Assembly (NCBI GenBank): GCA_004011035.1
Contig: CP025734.1
Coordinates: 828,001-892,000 of the forward strand
Length of the DNA: 64,000 nucleotides
Source: Bdellovibrio sp. qaytius
GTDB taxonomy: Bacteria; Bdellovibrionota; Bdellovibrionia; Bdellovibrionales; Bdellovibrionaceae
Direction of reading: 5' to 3'
Position numbers and translations under genes: made by a program. Shown here piece after piece: positions 37,101 through 45,325 of the stretch. The notes beneath the pieces were generated by a model. The model made no database searches and was not told where the DNA came from. It saw nothing but the letters and a program-made list of their open reading frames with translations. Numbering within the stretch: the first letter of the stretch is position 1; each line of letters begins with the position of its first letter.

Positions 37101-40100
37101 TGTTTCTGGTTCGACAGATTTTAATGCGATTAATGCAGTTCTTCCTGCTCCGGGCAGTGGTGGTTCATCTGTAGGTAATAACAAATACACAGAATTTACA
37201 GCAAATAGCAATTATGCGACGAGTACGCAATTCATTTATGGTGATAAAGCTACTGTTGCAATCACTTCAGCATCAGCAGCGACAGATTTATCTAAATTAT
37301 ATTTAACTGGTATAAGTCATGTTACGAATTACGCAGCAGCAGCATCGACAACACAAGTGACTGGTACAAGTTTTAGAACTGACGCTACAAATGCTGGTGC
37401 AGTTTCATTACTAAATGCAAACAGTGTTTTAGCACGCTTGATAAACAGTAATGCGGCGAATGGTGTCATCAAAGGCATGAGTGCTAATACGACGATATCA
37501 GGAGCAGGTGGTTCAACAGGTTCTGCTTCAGATGTTTATGGTGTTGATACTGCGATTTCACTCAATTCAGGAAATGCTACAAATACATTTGCAATCGGAA
37601 ATGCTTACGGTGTGCGTTCATCAGTGGGCGTTGCAAATACTTCTTCAGGTTCTATCAATGCAGCGTACGGTATGTATATCGATAGTGGCGTGACGACGAA
37701 CGCATCTAATGGTGGAACTATTAACAACCAATATGGTTTATTTATTGAAGATCAAAATTTAGGTATCACTAATAAATGGAATATCTTTTCACAAGGTGCA
37801 AATTCTAAGAATTATTTCGAAGGTAAAGTTGGTATCGGTGAATTTTCTCCGTCAGCTTTCTTACATGTAGGTGCAGGCACTTCTTCATCTGCAGCTTTTA
37901 AATTTACTTCAGGAACATTATTAACATCTCCACAACCTGGTTCAATCGAGTATGATGGTGCAGATTATTTCTTTACTGACGGAGCAAGTACCCGTAGATC
38001 GCTTGCTAGCATTGGTACAAGTGGATTAACGAGTGCGGCAATTACTTCAGTTCTTGGTTATACACCAGGAAACGCATCAAGTATCACAACATTAACTTCA
38101 AGTTTAACGACAGTTATTTCTGATGTTGCAACAGTATCAGCTTCGGTAAATACAATATCATCAACAGTAGCTACAAAAATTACTTCTAGTGCTGCTTCAA
38201 TCGCGCAAGCTTTAGGTTATGTGCCTGCAGCGAGTGGTTCATCAGTTTCTTCGCAATGGTTAACTTCAGGTACTGCAATTAGTTATTCGACTGGCTTTGT
38301 TGGAATCGGAACTTCAAATCCAACAGGTGTATTCGAAGTTCAAGGTGGAGCTGCTTCTGCTCCGACTGCTATGACAATGGTTGGTCAAACTGGTAATAAC
38401 GGTAACACTGCGGGTGGCGCAATTAATATCACGGCGGGTGCTGCTTATGCGCCAACACTTCGTGGAATTGGTGGAGCCGTAAATATTACGGGTGGTGCTG
38501 GAGCAGGTATTGGCGGTAACGTCCTTCAAATGGCTGGTGGTCAAGTCTTAATTCGTGGTGGTGCCGGTGCATCGCCTGGTGGTAAAGGCGGGACTGCTCA
38601 ATTAAACGGTGGTGCTGGCGGAGCCGTTTCTGGTACTGGTGGAGCTGCATCTGTAGTTGGTGGTAACGCTGTTTCTGGAACGGGTGGTTTAGCTTCTGTA
38701 ACGGGTGGTACTACTGGTGAAGGTATCGGCGGCGGAGTAAATATAGGTGGGGGTAATGCTGGTACAGGTACGGGCAGCACTTACAACGGTGGAAATGTAA
38801 CAATCGCCGGCGGTATTGGCATTGGCAATAACAGCAGCGGCGGTAACATTACGCTTACAAGTGGCGATAACAACGCTTCATCTGCGGGTTACGTTTTGAT
38901 TAAGGGCGGAGATGGTAATTCAGGTTCTAAAGGAAATGTTTATTTACAAGACGCCGCGATAGCTAAAGTGGGTATCGGTAAACTGACGAGTGACGTTTTA
39001 AATAGTAAATTAGATGTTTCTGGTGATGTAGCTGCGACAAATGGATTTTTATCTAAAACCCAACTCACTGCGACGGCTGGAAGTGGTAATTACGGAAGCC
39101 AAGGTTTTGCAGTTAACTCGAGTGTTTGGAATGGTTCAGCAGCAGAAACTACAACGTGGAATTTTCTTACGAGTATAACAAGTGGTGTAAATGCAACTTC
39201 AGACGCTTACTTAAGTTATGTGGGTTCTGATACTCTATTAAATTCAACATTAACTGTATTAGGTCACCAACATTCATCATTAAATTCAAACTCTCCAATT
39301 TTTAAATTGGCTGGTTGGCAGGTTGCTGCTGGCCCAGTATGGATGAAAGATTCTTGGGAGATGCAAAACGTTATTGGTGCAGGATTTAGTCCAACATCTA
39401 CATTTGCAATTACACACACTGGCTCAGGCGCTGCAAACATGGCGTTGATGTCTGGTAATTTTGGTATCGGTACAACTTCACCAACAGCGGCGTTACATTT
39501 AAAAGCCGGCACATCAACATTAGCGTCATTAAAATTTACTTCAGGTACATTACTTACGACTCCGCAATCAGGTACTATCGAGTACGACGGCGCAAGTTTC
39601 TACGTGACGAACGGCGCAGGAACTCGTTCTTCTTTAGGTGGCGGATCAACGTTAGCTGGATTCTCGGTATCAGCAACAGCTCCAGCATCAGGACAAGTTT
39701 TAACTTGGAATGCTTCAACAAATTCTTGGGCTCCAGCTTCTGCTGCGGGTGGATCAGCATCACCATGGGTATCTAGCGGTACGAATGTAGTTTTTAACAC
39801 AGGCAACGTGGGTATGGGCGCATCGAATCCAGCACGTAGACTAGAAGTTTTTACTGTAGCAGCAGCATCGGGTGCAATGGCCCTTCGCACGGCTGATTAT
39901 AATGGTACTACGACAGGTTCAACATTAAATTTTGATTTTGGTGCAACATCTGGAGATACGAATTCAGTTATTAATTCATTCAGAGCCGGTGGTACGATTG
40001 CGCATCACTTAAGTTTACAAATGAATGGCGGCTTTGTTGGTATTGGTACAAGTATTCCAACGCAAGCTTTAGATGTCGCAGCAAGTGTTCGTTCTCGACA

Positions 40101-41112
40101 AACGCTTTACGAGGGTAAAGTTCCAGCGAATGTTTACTCAGGTGATTCGTTTATTATTAATGAATCAACGAATACTCAAGCAAAAATTAGAATGCATAAT
40201 ATGAATAGCGGTGAATTAGCCACAGATGGTTTTGGAATCGGTATGTCAGGTGCGGGCGCTGACGTAACTATTATGAATTACGAAGCGAGCACGATGACTT
40301 TAGGTACAAGTGGCGTAGCTGCAATGACTTTTTTAAGTAACGGGTATGCTGGTTTCGGTACAACTACACCAGCAAATAGATTACATGTACTAAATATGGC
40401 TTCAGCGACGGCATTAGCTACGACTACTGATAGCTCAGGTACAACATTCCAAAATACAAGCACAACTGCAGGCGCGATGAATTCATTATTATTCAAAGGT
40501 CCAACTTATGAATCAGCGGCCATTTCTATGGTTTACAACACAAGTGGTAACGTGGGTAATAAATTAGTTTTACAAACTAAATCATCAAGCAGTACGGCTT
40601 GGAATGCGAATCAATTAGTATTAAGCCCAATGGGTGGATTTGTTGGTATCGGTGTATCGGCTCCGACTGTGGCTTTAGATGTAAATGGTGATATTCAGTA
40701 CACAGGTACAATTACAGATGCTTCGGATAGACGTTTAAAAGATAATATCGAACCATTAGGTTCTGGTCTTGCTAGAATTAGAAAAATGCAAACGTACTCT
40801 TACGTGATGAAAGATGATCCTAAGAAGCGCACTGAGTTCGGTGTGATCGCGCAAGATATGTTAGGTATTATTCCAGAGCTAGTTTCTGTAATCAAAGGCG
40901 ATTTCTATGGTGTGAATTACGTGGGATTAGTTCCATGGAGTATCCGCGCTATTCAAGAAGTTGATTCTGAAACGCAAAACTTACGTCGTGAAAATCAAGA
41001 GATCAAACGTGAGTTAGCTTCGATGAAAGAGCACAATCAAGTCTTAGAACAAAAACTAGAGAAAATTCTTCAAGCATTAGAACAACAAAAACAACAAGAT
41101 GAGAAAAAATAG
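31132..41112 (+). CDS. Giant fibre 2: tail-fibre-like adhesin with S74 chaperone
   Basis: A 3326-residue paralogue of fibre 1. Signal peptide 1-23 (...ATALA), the same base domain (TTYQAKIVKPDGTAL ... INAVPYSMFATK) and Cys pair, then a stalk with about 21 LGY[TVI][PA] motifs overall and about 12 VGIGT-type modules. Distinct modules are two Cys-Trp mini-modules (first Cys 1305 and 1779), a phage-tail VRAATLADITLSG module about 1488-1588, a YadA-head-like stretch about 1595-1746, a Gly-rich GGAVNITGG domain about 2400-2606, and a C-terminal S74 chaperone with SDRRLKDNI at 3198 followed by a coiled coil. The start is GTG without a Shine-Dalgarno site. Its last 14 nt overlap the propeller 1 gene. 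No translocator domain is visible, so the route across the outer membrane is unknown. Confidence 0.88.
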   Translation: MNIAKKFYFFILTLLMYSATALAVPGFTTYQAKIVKPDGTALEAVSVNFRFTVLNPAADCVLYIEDYSAVNMAGSNGLISFSLGSGTKAFPTSGSVTFKDIFNNSNGAITCLGSGNYIPASNHTRKIVMQFHDAAGWQTLPPMSINAVPYSMFATKADDSTLFNNKADTAFVQYTSIPTCTASTTLTFNGASFSCITGAGGGASGTITYGDVTTALGYTPVSAATLSASFTTVATSYSTVTATVSSLGTSVTAIASTVSQLSASMAALSGGGISLLNGSASATQTFSMSSIGSAPAVVTLNGVHNFRFPNAASSTITAGLISNADYVSFSNKVSTASFTALTSSVLTNAASITANTAAISSLAVSTAASFASLSVSGIGSLNGSTSATQTFSVVNSGSAPAIVSSNGVHSFRFPFAASSTVTAGLLSNLDYLIFSNKMNATSAAVNTALGYTAADAANVTAVSASLSSLATSTAASFAALSGSGIGSLNGSSSATQTFANGSTGLQPGYVTANGIHTLNIPNAASNSVTGGLLSNADYVTFVNHGSSITTLSSDIAAVSSSVNSLSANKVTSSAASIAQVLGYIPAASGSVGAGGVTSVNGSTSATQTFTNGTTGNNPNYVTANGVHTLNIPYASVGTTTAGLISNFDFTTFTNKITSSAVSIAQVLGYVPADAVSVTTLSSNVAAVSASLSSFAATTAASFSAIAGSGISTFNSSTSATQSLANALTGSQPTFITANGVHTLNIPYASTPAVAAGLISYLDYANFSNKITSSAVSIAQVLGYTPAASGSFSLSPASIAAALGYTPGDAASVTTLISNVAAVSAVANSKITSSAASVAEVLGYVPSASGSVSVTSASIATALGYTPGDAASVTTLTANLATVSAAANSAQVGVAAVSASLSSFAATTAASFSAIAGTGISTLNGSTSATQSFGTGTTGNNPNYVTANGVHTLNIPFASAATTTAGLISFADFTTFTNKITSSAVAIAQVLGYTPADAVTVAAVSSSVATKITSSAASVAEVLGYIPAASGSLGVGGIASFNGSTSATQTFASALTGSQPTYVSANGVHTLNIPYASTPAVAAGLISYLDYTNFSNKITSSAVSIAQVLGYTPAASGSFSLSPASIAAALGYTPGDAASVTTLISDVAAVSAAVNSVSSTVATKITSSAASIAQTLGYVPAASGSSVSSQWTTSGPTIFYNTGNVGLGVSIPVNKLDVAGTINVTGGSIITNGWLQGANVIGATYRDATTFNMMSFPGANSLAFTTASIERLRITSGGAVGINTTTPITMLDVSGGIRISMESATCAASYAGTLRYNGSSVEYCNGSSWAAFGVAGAGITNFNGSTSSTQTLANALTGSQPTYVTANGVHTLNIPYASTPSVVAGLISYLDYANFSNKITSSAASIAQVLGYIPSASGSVSVTSASIATALGYTPGDAASVTTLFSNVAAVSAAVNSVSSTVATKITSSAASIAEVLGYVPANTAGAGVTKVRAATLADITLSGLQTIDGVSLSASDRVLVKNQTVDTQNGVYVASAGAWTRAADLDAWSELLGYEVTVTEGDYQSGLRYSSAVANGGTIGSTSVIFNTQGTTRLNRNIAMGENVLAMNNSGTDNVAIGANSMKVTTGATANVAVGANSMQNITGGYWNAALGMRALRDVTIGTENVAIGYETLKTATTGAQNTAVGKDALKILTTGNSNVALGLSAGSAITTGSYNVVLGSNTGSSIATAFNNIIISDGQANIRAQFVQNGNLGLGTTTPITKLDVSGGIRISMEAATCAASYAGTLRYNGSAVEYCDGSTWAAFGVAGSGITNFNGSTSSTQTLANALTGSQPTFVMANGVHTLNIPYASTPAVTAGLISSLDFTNFSNKITSSAAAIAQVLGYVPSASGSVSVTSSSITAALGYTAANAASVTTLIADVATVSAAVNTISSTVATKITSSAASIAQVLGYVPAASGGVSSQWTTSGTSINYMTGNVGVGTTNPAATFAVSGSTDFNAINAVLPAPGSGGSSVGNNKYTEFTANSNYATSTQFIYGDKATVAITSASAATDLSKLYLTGISHVTNYAAAASTTQVTGTSFRTDATNAGAVSLLNANSVLARLINSNAANGVIKGMSANTTISGAGGSTGSASDVYGVDTAISLNSGNATNTFAIGNAYGVRSSVGVANTSSGSINAAYGMYIDSGVTTNASNGGTINNQYGLFIEDQNLGITNKWNIFSQGANSKNYFEGKVGIGEFSPSAFLHVGAGTSSSAAFKFTSGTLLTSPQPGSIEYDGADYFFTDGASTRRSLASIGTSGLTSAAITSVLGYTPGNASSITTLTSSLTTVISDVATVSASVNTISSTVATKITSSAASIAQALGYVPAASGSSVSSQWLTSGTAISYSTGFVGIGTSNPTGVFEVQGGAASAPTAMTMVGQTGNNGNTAGGAINITAGAAYAPTLRGIGGAVNITGGAGAGIGGNVLQMAGGQVLIRGGAGASPGGKGGTAQLNGGAGGAVSGTGGAASVVGGNAVSGTGGLASVTGGTTGEGIGGGVNIGGGNAGTGTGSTYNGGNVTIAGGIGIGNNSSGGNITLTSGDNNASSAGYVLIKGGDGNSGSKGNVYLQDAAIAKVGIGKLTSDVLNSKLDVSGDVAATNGFLSKTQLTATAGSGNYGSQGFAVNSSVWNGSAAETTTWNFLTSITSGVNATSDAYLSYVGSDTLLNSTLTVLGHQHSSLNSNSPIFKLAGWQVAAGPVWMKDSWEMQNVIGAGFSPTSTFAITHTGSGAANMALMSGNFGIGTTSPTAALHLKAGTSTLASLKFTSGTLLTTPQSGTIEYDGASFYVTNGAGTRSSLGGGSTLAGFSVSATAPASGQVLTWNASTNSWAPASAAGGSASPWVSSGTNVVFNTGNVGMGASNPARRLEVFTVAAASGAMALRTADYNGTTTGSTLNFDFGATSGDTNSVINSFRAGGTIAHHLSLQMNGGFVGIGTSIPTQALDVAASVRSRQTLYEGKVPANVYSGDSFIINESTNTQAKIRMHNMNSGELATDGFGIGMSGAGADVTIMNYEASTMTLGTSGVAAMTFLSNGYAGFGTTTPANRLHVLNMASATALATTTDSSGTTFQNTSTTAGAMNSLLFKGPTYESAAISMVYNTSGNVGNKLVLQTKSSSSTAWNANQLVLSPMGGFVGIGVSAPTVALDVNGDIQYTGTITDASDRRLKDNIEPLGSGLARIRKMQTYSYVMKDDPKKRTEFGVIAQDMLGIIPELVSVIKGDFYGVNYVGLVPWSIRAIQEVDSETQNLRRENQEIKRELASMKEHNQVLEQKLEKILQALEQQKQQDEKK

Positions 41113-44100
41113 CATTAATTTTTTAATACTATTTTTTCTTGCGGCAATTTCATTATTTGCATCTAATTCTTATGCCGCCTGCTCAAGCCCCACAAAAAAT
41201 GCTGGTGCTCGCGAATGGTTTGCGGGTGAAAAAAAATTTAAATATTGTAATGGTTCTAGCTGGGTAACGATGCAATACGGGGGATTATCTCTTTCAGCAA
41301 CATTGTCAGGCACTGCACTTGCAAATTTTTCTAGCCCAACAAATGCCGTCGTTTCTGGAACCTATGCTTATATTGTTGGTGGGCAAAAGCTAACTGTCGT
41401 AGATTTAACAAACCCAGAAGAACCGGCGATTTTAAAAACTCTTTCAAGTTCAACTTTCGGTAATTACGTCGCAGTCTACGGAGACTATGTTTATATCAAT
41501 GGTACAAATAGAATTACAGCTGTCGATGTCACAACGAAAGCCAATCCGACTATTCTTGGATTTTTAAGTGACTCGACAAATTTAGGGAGTGCCTCTTCGA
41601 TCAAGGCCAAAGATGGCTACCTTTATGTCGGAGCTTCAACTCGACTCTCAATTGTAAATTTAAGTAATCCTGCGGCGCTGACTGTGGCTGGAAGTGTACA
41701 AGATGGAACTAAATTCGCTGGCAGTAAAGACATCACGTTCACAGGTAATTACGTTGTTATGTCAGCGAGTACATACAGTGGTATTTCTATTATTGATGTA
41801 ACTACAAAAACTTCGCCAACACTTACGGGGTTCGTTACTCATGGTACTAATTTAAATAGTCCATCTAATGTAGTGGTTAATGGCAATTACGCCTATGTCG
41901 CTTGCCCTAATGTAGATAGGTTAACAGTAGTTGATATTACAACGAAATCTTCGCCTGTTATTTCTCAAGTTATTAACGATTCAACGAATCTAGACGCCGT
42001 AACTAGTTTAGCGATGAAAGATAACCGTTTATTTGTTGGTACTCAGACAGCCAGTTCGGGTAAACCAAATTTTTTAACGATGGATGTGACTTCTCCGGCT
42101 AGTCCTGTGATTATTGCGAATAACCATCAAGGTGATGGCTATAATCCATTTTCTTTGTATATTGATAATAATACGATGATTACACTTTCACTGAACGGTG
42201 GAAGTACACTTTTGGTTTTTGATATAACATCAAAGCCAACTTATGAGACTGAAAAAAGTTATTTGTATCGAGGCGCACCTGATAAAATGACTGACTTAAT
42301 TGTTTCAGGCACTTTAGCTCTGGGGATCAATGATAATGAAAGACTTTTTGTTTTTGATGTCACAACACCTTCAAATTTTATAATGCGTTCAACGATAAGT
42401 ATGCCGACGGGATCTGGAACGGTGGGTGCGCAAGCTCTTGCGTACGACGGTTATTACGCGTATGTCGCAGAAACTAGTAACAATCGTTTTTTTGTTGTTG
42501 ATATTGGTACTGATCCAGATCACCCAGCCATAGTGGGATCGATAGCTGCAAATATGTATCTGGCTGGAGTAAATAGTATAGCTGTTTCTGGAAATTATGT
42601 TTACTTAGCAAGTGCAAGTCAGGGTTTTACAATTATCGATGTTACAACAAAAACAGCACCGGTCTATTTACAAACAACCTATTTTTATGCTGCAAGTAAT
42701 GTAAAAGTAGTTGGAAACTACGCATATCTTTTGGCCGGGTCGATGTGGACACTCTATGTTATTGATGTCACCATCAAAAATGGTCCAACTCAAGTGGGTC
42801 AGATAACAGATTTTACCAATCTACAAAATGCAGCTGGTTTAGATATTTCTGGAAACTACGCTTACATTGCGTCACCTACACGATTTAACACGATTAATAT
42901 TTCGAGTCCTACAAATCCTACATTTGTTTCGGCTTTAGTTAGTTCTACTGCTTTTGCAACACCTTCGCAGGTCGATATTATTGGATCAACGGCGTATTTT
43001 TTAGGTGCAAAATTAGTTTCAATTAATTTAACATCACCTACATCACCTACATTCAATGGCAGTGTAACTACAGATGCTGATGCAACTTATAATGCTTTAG
43101 CGGTCACTAGCAGCGGTGTTTTCACTGGCACAAATACGGCATTTCGCTCATATTCAACGGCTTCAGCGCCAGTTTTATTAAAAACAAGTTCAGGTGATAT
43201 CGGAACCACGGGCGGAATATCTGCTTCAGGAAACTACGCTTACGTGACGTCGAACAATTCGCTTTTTAGTATTGATATTTCAGGTCCAACGTCTCCGACA
43301 ATTGTCAGTACGTTGGTTGATGGTACAAAATTATCTTCTGTTAGAAGAAACGCTGTATCGGGTGCACGTGTCTTTGCTGTGGGAAGTGGATATATAACTG
43401 CTTTAGATATTTCTACGCCGACATCAACAACGGTGAGTGGATATTTATCAGATGGTACGAATTTAGCTTCGGCAAAAACGATTAAAATTGTTGGAAACTA
43501 CGCCTATGTTGGCGGTAATAAGTTATCAGTTTTAGATATCACAGGTTCTAATCCGGTGCACGTCTACAGTTTGTCACACGCACTCATCAGCGGATGTAAT
43601 GATATGTATCAGGTAGGTAATTATCTTTATCTAACGTGTGCATCGACTAATTCATTTGTCATAGTGAGTATTGCAAGCCCTACAGCGCCGACTGTTGTTG
43701 GTGCATTTACAGATACAAATTATATAAAAAATTTAGAAGACTCAATGGTCGTAACTAATAATGTGGCTTATGTAGCCTATACAGGAGGTTCTAGATCATT
43801 AGCCATTGATGTGTCGAATCCGGCCTCGCCCTATTTATTAAATAATTTAAAATATGGTTGTTCAGAATTAATTGCAACTTCAAGCGCAGACCGAATTCTT
43901 TGTTTTGTCAGTGGCGTGATGTACACACTTGATGTTTCAAACCGCTATGAAGATGACGTAGTTAGTAGTTTGGCAGTGACTGGATCTTCTTATGAAGAGG
44001 GTGTTGTTTTAGGTAACCTCATCATCAATTTCTTGCAGTACTCAGTTCAAGTTGGCTCTGTGGTCTCGACACCTGCGCCTGCAAGAGTTGCTCGCTTTGG

Positions 44101-45253
44101 CGGAGATATAGTTCTTAATTATCCGCGGGGCATCGACGTCATTGGCAATTATGCTTACGTAACAACAGCTAATAATTATTTAAATATTTTCGATGTCTCG
44201 AATATTTCAAGTGCAACGCTTGTGAGTTCATCTTTTATCGGAACGAGTGATTATTATAATGAAAATCTTTACGATGTTGCTGTTTCTGGAACCTATGCCT
44301 ATGTTGCAGGAGCTACTGCACCAGGAGCGAGTGTTTACGATATATCAAACTTAACAAAGCCTAAAAAAGTGGGCGAAATCTATTGCCCTTCGGGTGATAC
44401 GTACGGATTAAAATATCTTAAAGTAGTCGGAAATTATCTATATGGATCGAGCACCGGCCTTTCTGTTTTTAATATTTCAAATCCTACGGCTAGTTACGAG
44501 ACCGGTAGGGCCTACAATGGTTCGACACTTAATACTACGAATGGTTTTGATGTGCAGGGAAATTATGCTTTCGTTTGTACATCAAACGGAAGGCTGACTT
44601 CAGTGAATGTCTCAAATCCAGTTACGCCCACAATTTCGAGTTCACTTTCAGATTCTAGATTTTCGGGCTGTAATCAAGTTGTCGTTAGCGGAACTTATGC
44701 TTATTTGACTGGAACTACAAATACCGCATTCAACGTCGTTAATATTTCAAATCCTGCATCAATGGTGGTCACGGGATCCATTTCAAGTACGGCCTCATTT
44801 TCATATTCAGGAAATAATGCGTTGGATATTTCTATGTCTGGAACAACTGTTGTTGTGACAACTCCTAGTTATTTAACAACAGTCGATGTCTCAATAGCTT
44901 CGTCGCCGACAATTATTGATACTTATGCTTTAACAGGTACGCAAAGTTTTATTAAGGTTGTCGACAGTAAAGTTTTTGCAGTACACAATACAAGTAATAC
45001 TGTTGGTATTTACAATTTAGATACGCCATTAAAAATGGGCACTTGCACGACGACGGGCTTGCTCGATTACGATGTGTCAAATAACACTTACAAGTTTTGC
45101 AACGGTGCTTTTTTCTATGCGACAACAGTGCCTGGTCTAGGTGGGGCGGGGTGTACTTCTCCAAGTAAACCAGCCGGCACAATAGATTTTTTTACTGGAG
45201 TTAACATCCTGAAGTATTGTGATGGAACTAACTGGGTGCAAATAGGACCGTAA
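41099..45253 (+). CDS. Giant LVIVD-type beta-propeller protein 1
   Basis: A 1384-residue exported protein. Signal peptide about 1-26 (...NSYA), a Cys28...Cys50-N-G-x-x-W mini-module, then 28 LVIVD-like blades of about 44 residues (pattern GNYAYV...L.VVDVTTK..P), and two further Cys-Trp mini-modules in the last 72 residues. Blades 7, 14, 21 and 28 are degenerate, placing propeller boundaries near residues 86, 401, 708 and 1013. LVIVD repeats are known in surface and choice-of-anchor proteins; ligand binding is inferred. The ATG lies inside the end of fibre 2 (14-nt overlap), so the two are made together. The first Cys follows Ala-Ala, but the lipobox fit is poor (Tyr at -3), so I favour a disulfide. 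Confidence 0.85.
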   Translation: MRKNSINFLILFFLAAISLFASNSYAACSSPTKNAGAREWFAGEKKFKYCNGSSWVTMQYGGLSLSATLSGTALANFSSPTNAVVSGTYAYIVGGQKLTVVDLTNPEEPAILKTLSSSTFGNYVAVYGDYVYINGTNRITAVDVTTKANPTILGFLSDSTNLGSASSIKAKDGYLYVGASTRLSIVNLSNPAALTVAGSVQDGTKFAGSKDITFTGNYVVMSASTYSGISIIDVTTKTSPTLTGFVTHGTNLNSPSNVVVNGNYAYVACPNVDRLTVVDITTKSSPVISQVINDSTNLDAVTSLAMKDNRLFVGTQTASSGKPNFLTMDVTSPASPVIIANNHQGDGYNPFSLYIDNNTMITLSLNGGSTLLVFDITSKPTYETEKSYLYRGAPDKMTDLIVSGTLALGINDNERLFVFDVTTPSNFIMRSTISMPTGSGTVGAQALAYDGYYAYVAETSNNRFFVVDIGTDPDHPAIVGSIAANMYLAGVNSIAVSGNYVYLASASQGFTIIDVTTKTAPVYLQTTYFYAASNVKVVGNYAYLLAGSMWTLYVIDVTIKNGPTQVGQITDFTNLQNAAGLDISGNYAYIASPTRFNTINISSPTNPTFVSALVSSTAFATPSQVDIIGSTAYFLGAKLVSINLTSPTSPTFNGSVTTDADATYNALAVTSSGVFTGTNTAFRSYSTASAPVLLKTSSGDIGTTGGISASGNYAYVTSNNSLFSIDISGPTSPTIVSTLVDGTKLSSVRRNAVSGARVFAVGSGYITALDISTPTSTTVSGYLSDGTNLASAKTIKIVGNYAYVGGNKLSVLDITGSNPVHVYSLSHALISGCNDMYQVGNYLYLTCASTNSFVIVSIASPTAPTVVGAFTDTNYIKNLEDSMVVTNNVAYVAYTGGSRSLAIDVSNPASPYLLNNLKYGCSELIATSSADRILCFVSGVMYTLDVSNRYEDDVVSSLAVTGSSYEEGVVLGNLIINFLQYSVQVGSVVSTPAPARVARFGGDIVLNYPRGIDVIGNYAYVTTANNYLNIFDVSNISSATLVSSSFIGTSDYYNENLYDVAVSGTYAYVAGATAPGASVYDISNLTKPKKVGEIYCPSGDTYGLKYLKVVGNYLYGSSTGLSVFNISNPTASYETGRAYNGSTLNTTNGFDVQGNYAFVCTSNGRLTSVNVSNPVTPTISSSLSDSRFSGCNQVVVSGTYAYLTGTTNTAFNVVNISNPASMVVTGSISSTASFSYSGNNALDISMSGTTVVVTTPSYLTTVDVSIASSPTIIDTYALTGTQSFIKVVDSKVFAVHNTSNTVGIYNLDTPLKMGTCTTTGLLDYDVSNNTYKFCNGAFFYATTVPGLGGAGCTSPSKPAGTIDFFTGVNILKYCDGTNWVQIGP

Positions 45254-45268
45254 TCTCATTTTGAGATT
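45252..45268. terminator. Palindrome after propeller 1
   Basis: AATCTCA/TGAGATT form a perfect 7-bp stem with a TTT loop, starting within the stop codon. No T-run follows. The same element recurs after propeller 2, so it may be a terminator, an mRNA end stabiliser or a protein-binding site for the next gene. Confidence 0.5.
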
Positions 45269-45311
45269 ATGACTTTTAAAGCGCTAATTGTTTTACAATT
45301 TTCATAAAAAT

Positions 45312-45319
45312 TCCGATAA
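45312..45319 (+). promoter_or_regulatory. Sigma-28-like -10 box, propeller 2
   Basis: TCCGATAA matches seven of eight bases of the sigma-28 -10 consensus and ends 6 nt before the GTG at 45326. I find no convincing -35 TAAA at the usual spacing. Confidence 0.42.
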
Positions 45320-45325
45320 GTTAGC

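Noticed and set aside
19964-41112. CRISPR-like or satellite array because of dense repeats
   Set aside because: The repeats are in frame, vary at synonymous sites and encode protein modules; there are no uniform spacers.
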